Assembly (NCBI GenBank): GCA_910583775.1
Contig: CAJTYD010000024.1
Coordinates: 1-32,045 of the forward strand
Direction of reading: 5' to 3'
Source of the DNA: an uncultured Muribaculaceae bacterium
GTDB taxonomy: Bacteria; Bacteroidota; Bacteroidia; Bacteroidales; Muribaculaceae
Length of the DNA stretch: 32,045 bases
Of this stretch, positions 31,992 to 32,045 are shown piece after piece; positions within the stretch are counted from its first letter, which is position 1, and each line of letters begins with the position of its first letter. The notes beneath the pieces were generated by a model. The model was not told where the DNA came from. It searched no databases and saw nothing but the letters and a program-made list of their open reading frames with translations. The translations under genes and the position numbers were made by a program.

Positions 31992-32045
31992 GGGCGAATA
32001 CCAGAGTGGCCAAATGGGGCAGACTGTAAATCTGCTGGCTTATGC
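31992..32045 (+). tRNA. tRNA-Tyr(GTA), truncated by the window end
   Basis: The 5' part is clear: acceptor GGGCGAA, D-stem CCA/TGG with a long loop, anticodon stem GCAGA/TCTGC (32019-32023 with 32031-32035), loop CTGTAAA with anticodon GTA at 32026-32028. The start of a long variable arm (TGGCTTATGC) fits tRNA-Tyr. It lies 8 bp after tRNA-Thr, so the two are co-transcribed. Confidence 0.93.

Overview
The window looks like chromosomal DNA of a Bacteroidales bacterium, probably from the Muribaculaceae side of the order. Four things point there: Bacteroidetes-type promoters (TTTG, about 20 bp, TAnnTTTG) instead of -35/-10 boxes, few Shine-Dalgarno sequences, and families typical of the group (GSCFA, DUF4954, fused SpmA/SpmB, OmpH, PorT-like barrel, DUF6155). 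The content is mostly housekeeping. No prophage, integrase, transposase gene or CRISPR array was seen.

Layout. 1-2349 (minus): a membrane-anchored DNA/RNA endonuclease translationally coupled to mnmE. 2579-4716 (plus): pepT-miaA, whose 3' end overlaps a convergent yitT-like gene (4652-5626). 5837-6550: an outer-membrane barrel, divergent from yitT, ending at a bidirectional terminator shared with a minus-strand SGNH hydrolase-GNAT pair (6638-7905). 8221-11080 (plus): trpS, an SpmAB-type membrane protein and a DUF6155 protein, meeting a convergent RelA/SpoT homolog (11077-12987) stop codon to stop codon. 13415-16995 (plus): an unknown protein, alanine dehydrogenase, then dtd coupled to a GSCFA protein. 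17082-23043 (minus): valS, then hflX-DUF4954. 23390-24171 (minus): an OmpH-like protein and a small membrane peptide. 24319-27940 (plus): pepD, a muramidase and a second pepD, all coupled by ATGA overlaps. 28088-31684 (plus): a NYN-domain protein, a small lipoprotein and glmS. The window ends in a tRNA-Thr / tRNA-Tyr cluster cut by the edge.

Functional themes. Many genes serve translation: tRNA modification (mnmE, miaA), charging (trpS, valS), proofreading (dtd), ribosome rescue or splitting (hflX), tRNAs and (p)ppGpp turnover. Peptide breakdown is covered by pepT and two pepD paralogs. Cell-envelope work is represented by glmS, the muramidase, the OmpH-like protein and the barrel.

The most unusual signal is non-coding. 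Two 192-193 bp elements (7985-8177 and 23044-23235) share about 81% identity across an ungapped 129 bp core, end in matching inverted repeats, and keep nested stems through compensatory base changes. A longer element (19836-20088) has closely related termini but a different interior. They look like non-autonomous, MITE-like or structured repeats. One copy makes up nearly the whole predicted 5' leader of hflX. All alignments here were made by eye; no database search was run.
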